Source of the DNA: Hallella bergensis DSM 17361
GTDB lineage: Bacteria; Bacteroidota; Bacteroidia; Bacteroidales; Bacteroidaceae
DNA length: 44,321 nucleotides
Assembly: GCF_000160535.1 (NCBI RefSeq)
Contig: NZ_GG704781.1
Span: 654,098-698,418, forward strand
Direction of reading: 5' to 3'
The stretch's first letter is position 1. Every line of letters begins with the position of its first letter. The notes under the pieces are model-generated. The model was not told the origin of the DNA. It worked only from the letters and a program-made list of their open reading frames with translations, and searched no databases. Below, piece by piece: positions 43,540-44,321 of this stretch. The translations under genes were made by a program, and so were the position numbers.

Positions 43540-44321
43540 TGGCCATAAGATTGGGGTCGTCTATACTGATCTGTCCATCAAACGTGCCATTGTTATAGCT
43601 GCCATCAACTGTGATGTTGCGATAGTCGTATTGATTGTAAACTATTTGCGAGACATTGCCTTTTGCCCTGTATTGCATTCGCTTTATATTTCCCTCAACA
43701 TGAATGTTAGTGGCCAATTTCCCAAATTTATCGTTATTGAGTATCTGACGCAAATTGAGACCTTGGGTGTCTACGTGTCCTGTAAACACGTCGTCCCTCA
43801 CCTCTGCCGTTATGTTGGCATTGCCAGCCTCTGAGCGAAGAACACCCTGAGTGCTAAAGTTTTTGCCAAGTCCTTTTGCCTGTCCACGATAGTTGATGCT
43901 ATTCATCCGCCCAATTGCTTCGGGTATGTTGCTTCCAAGTAGTTTCAGTCCATCTTCATTCATGGTCAAATAGGAAATATTGGCATTCCATTGGGGCTTG
44001 TATTTTGTGAAATGGACAGAGCCTGAGAGTGAAAGTTTAATGTTGGCGAGCGAATTTAAAGAAAGTGCAACTCCCTCCTGAGGTACAACCACGTCAAGTT
44101 TATGACAATGCAGACTTTTGTTTGTTCCCGAGAAAATAGAACTTAGCACAACAGGACTGGCAAATTTGTCTAACCTAGGATCAAGGCTCCTTAAGTCTTT
44201 AGGCGTTATATATGATTCCCTAACGCTGCCATTTAACTGTAAAGTAGCGGGATTAATCTGATTGCCGTCAAATCTATATGTAGCGATAACATTACCCATA
44301 TGAAGCTCTGAGGAGGGCATG
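43520..44321 (-). CDS. TamB-like protein, N-terminal part before the frameshift (partial at window end)
   Basis: 267 codons running in from beyond the right edge of the window and ending at TAA (43520-43522) after NLMANAKGKL. The sequence is the same beta-strand-rich TamB type (for example VTIDGSYNNGTFDGQISIDDP-like repeats and RGQAKGLGKNFSTQG). Removing one T from CTCTAAC on the minus strand joins GKL directly to NTNNKNMSANLTAKV in the next frame, restoring one continuous protein. The N-terminus is outside the window, so total length is unknown. Confidence 0.8.
   Translation of the reverse strand, partial: MPSSELHMGNVIATYRFDGNQINPATLQLNGSVRESYITPKDLRSLDPRLDKFASPVVLSSIFSGTNKSLHCHKLDVVVPQEGVALSLNSLANIKLSLSGSVHFTKYKPQWNANISYLTMNEDGLKLLGSNIPEAIGRMNSINYRGQAKGLGKNFSTQGVLRSEAGNANITAEVRDDVFTGHVDTQGLNLRQILNNDKFGKLATNIHVEGNIKRMQYRAKGNVSQIVYNQYDYRNITVDGSYNNGTFDGQISIDDPNLMANAKGKL

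Overview
This 44.3 kb window is a chromosomal segment of a member of the Bacteroidales, most likely Prevotella or a close relative. The evidence is Bacteroidota-type promoters (TTTG, 19-20 bp, TAnnTTTG) ahead of many genes, almost no Shine-Dalgarno sequences, gliding-type lipoprotein genes (gldB, gldE) in a gut/oral-type gene set, the divergent Bacteroidota form of PurM, a UvrA whose first zinc module is degenerate, and an SSB ending in LPF. Species cannot be named from the window alone.

Layout. 1-2.6 kb: the end of pyrB, pyrI, glyA and a small secreted protein. 2.6-7.5 kb: a secreted LAS-peptidase-like protein, then the peroxide-defence pair ahpC-ahpF, bracketed by an inactivated IS982-family element (about 6299-7432) and, on the other side in inverted orientation, a ~95 bp relic of the same element's right end. 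7.9-14.8 kb: a plus-strand run phoH, purC, menG/ubiE, aroE, purM, prfA, pyrF, i.e. purine, pyrimidine, menaquinone and shikimate steps with a release factor. 14.9-17.6 kb (minus): a ZIP metal transporter, pyrH, birA and yraN, probably one transcript starting at yraN. 17.7-22.9 kb: tadA, a coiled-coil lipoprotein, rsmI, divergent tdk, an AI-2E-type membrane protein and rplU-rpmA behind a structured leader. 23-30.5 kb: uvrA with an overlapping glycosyltransferase, two lipoproteins (one GldB), a WalJ-like metallo-hydrolase and a DUF4861 protein. 30.5-33.9 kb (minus): a four-tRNA array (Gly, Leu, Leu, Gly) followed by a conserved hypothetical, ssb, gldE and a phosphopantetheinyl transferase. 34.5-36.8 kb: an ABC pair resembling FetAB with a strongly degenerate ATPase, and a phytase-esterase-like secreted protein. 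36.9-44.3 kb: an unannotated structured RNA candidate, riboflavin synthase ribE, an orphan TolC, dapA, and a TamB-like protein split by one frameshift and running off the right end.

The most interesting material is non-coding: (i) a ~205 nt RNA candidate at 36931-37139 with a near-perfect promoter, a 14-bp closing stem and a U-tract, architecturally like 6S RNA; (ii) a dispersed intergenic repeat family present three times (about 7657-7836, 21881-22050 and, inverted, 34085-34265) with a conserved ~25 bp core; (iii) inverted IS ends around ahpCF; (iv) four promoters placed so close to the start codon that the mRNAs would be almost leaderless; (v) three genes whose stop codon lies inside the hairpin formed by their own last codons. 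No CRISPR array, rRNA operon or prophage was seen.
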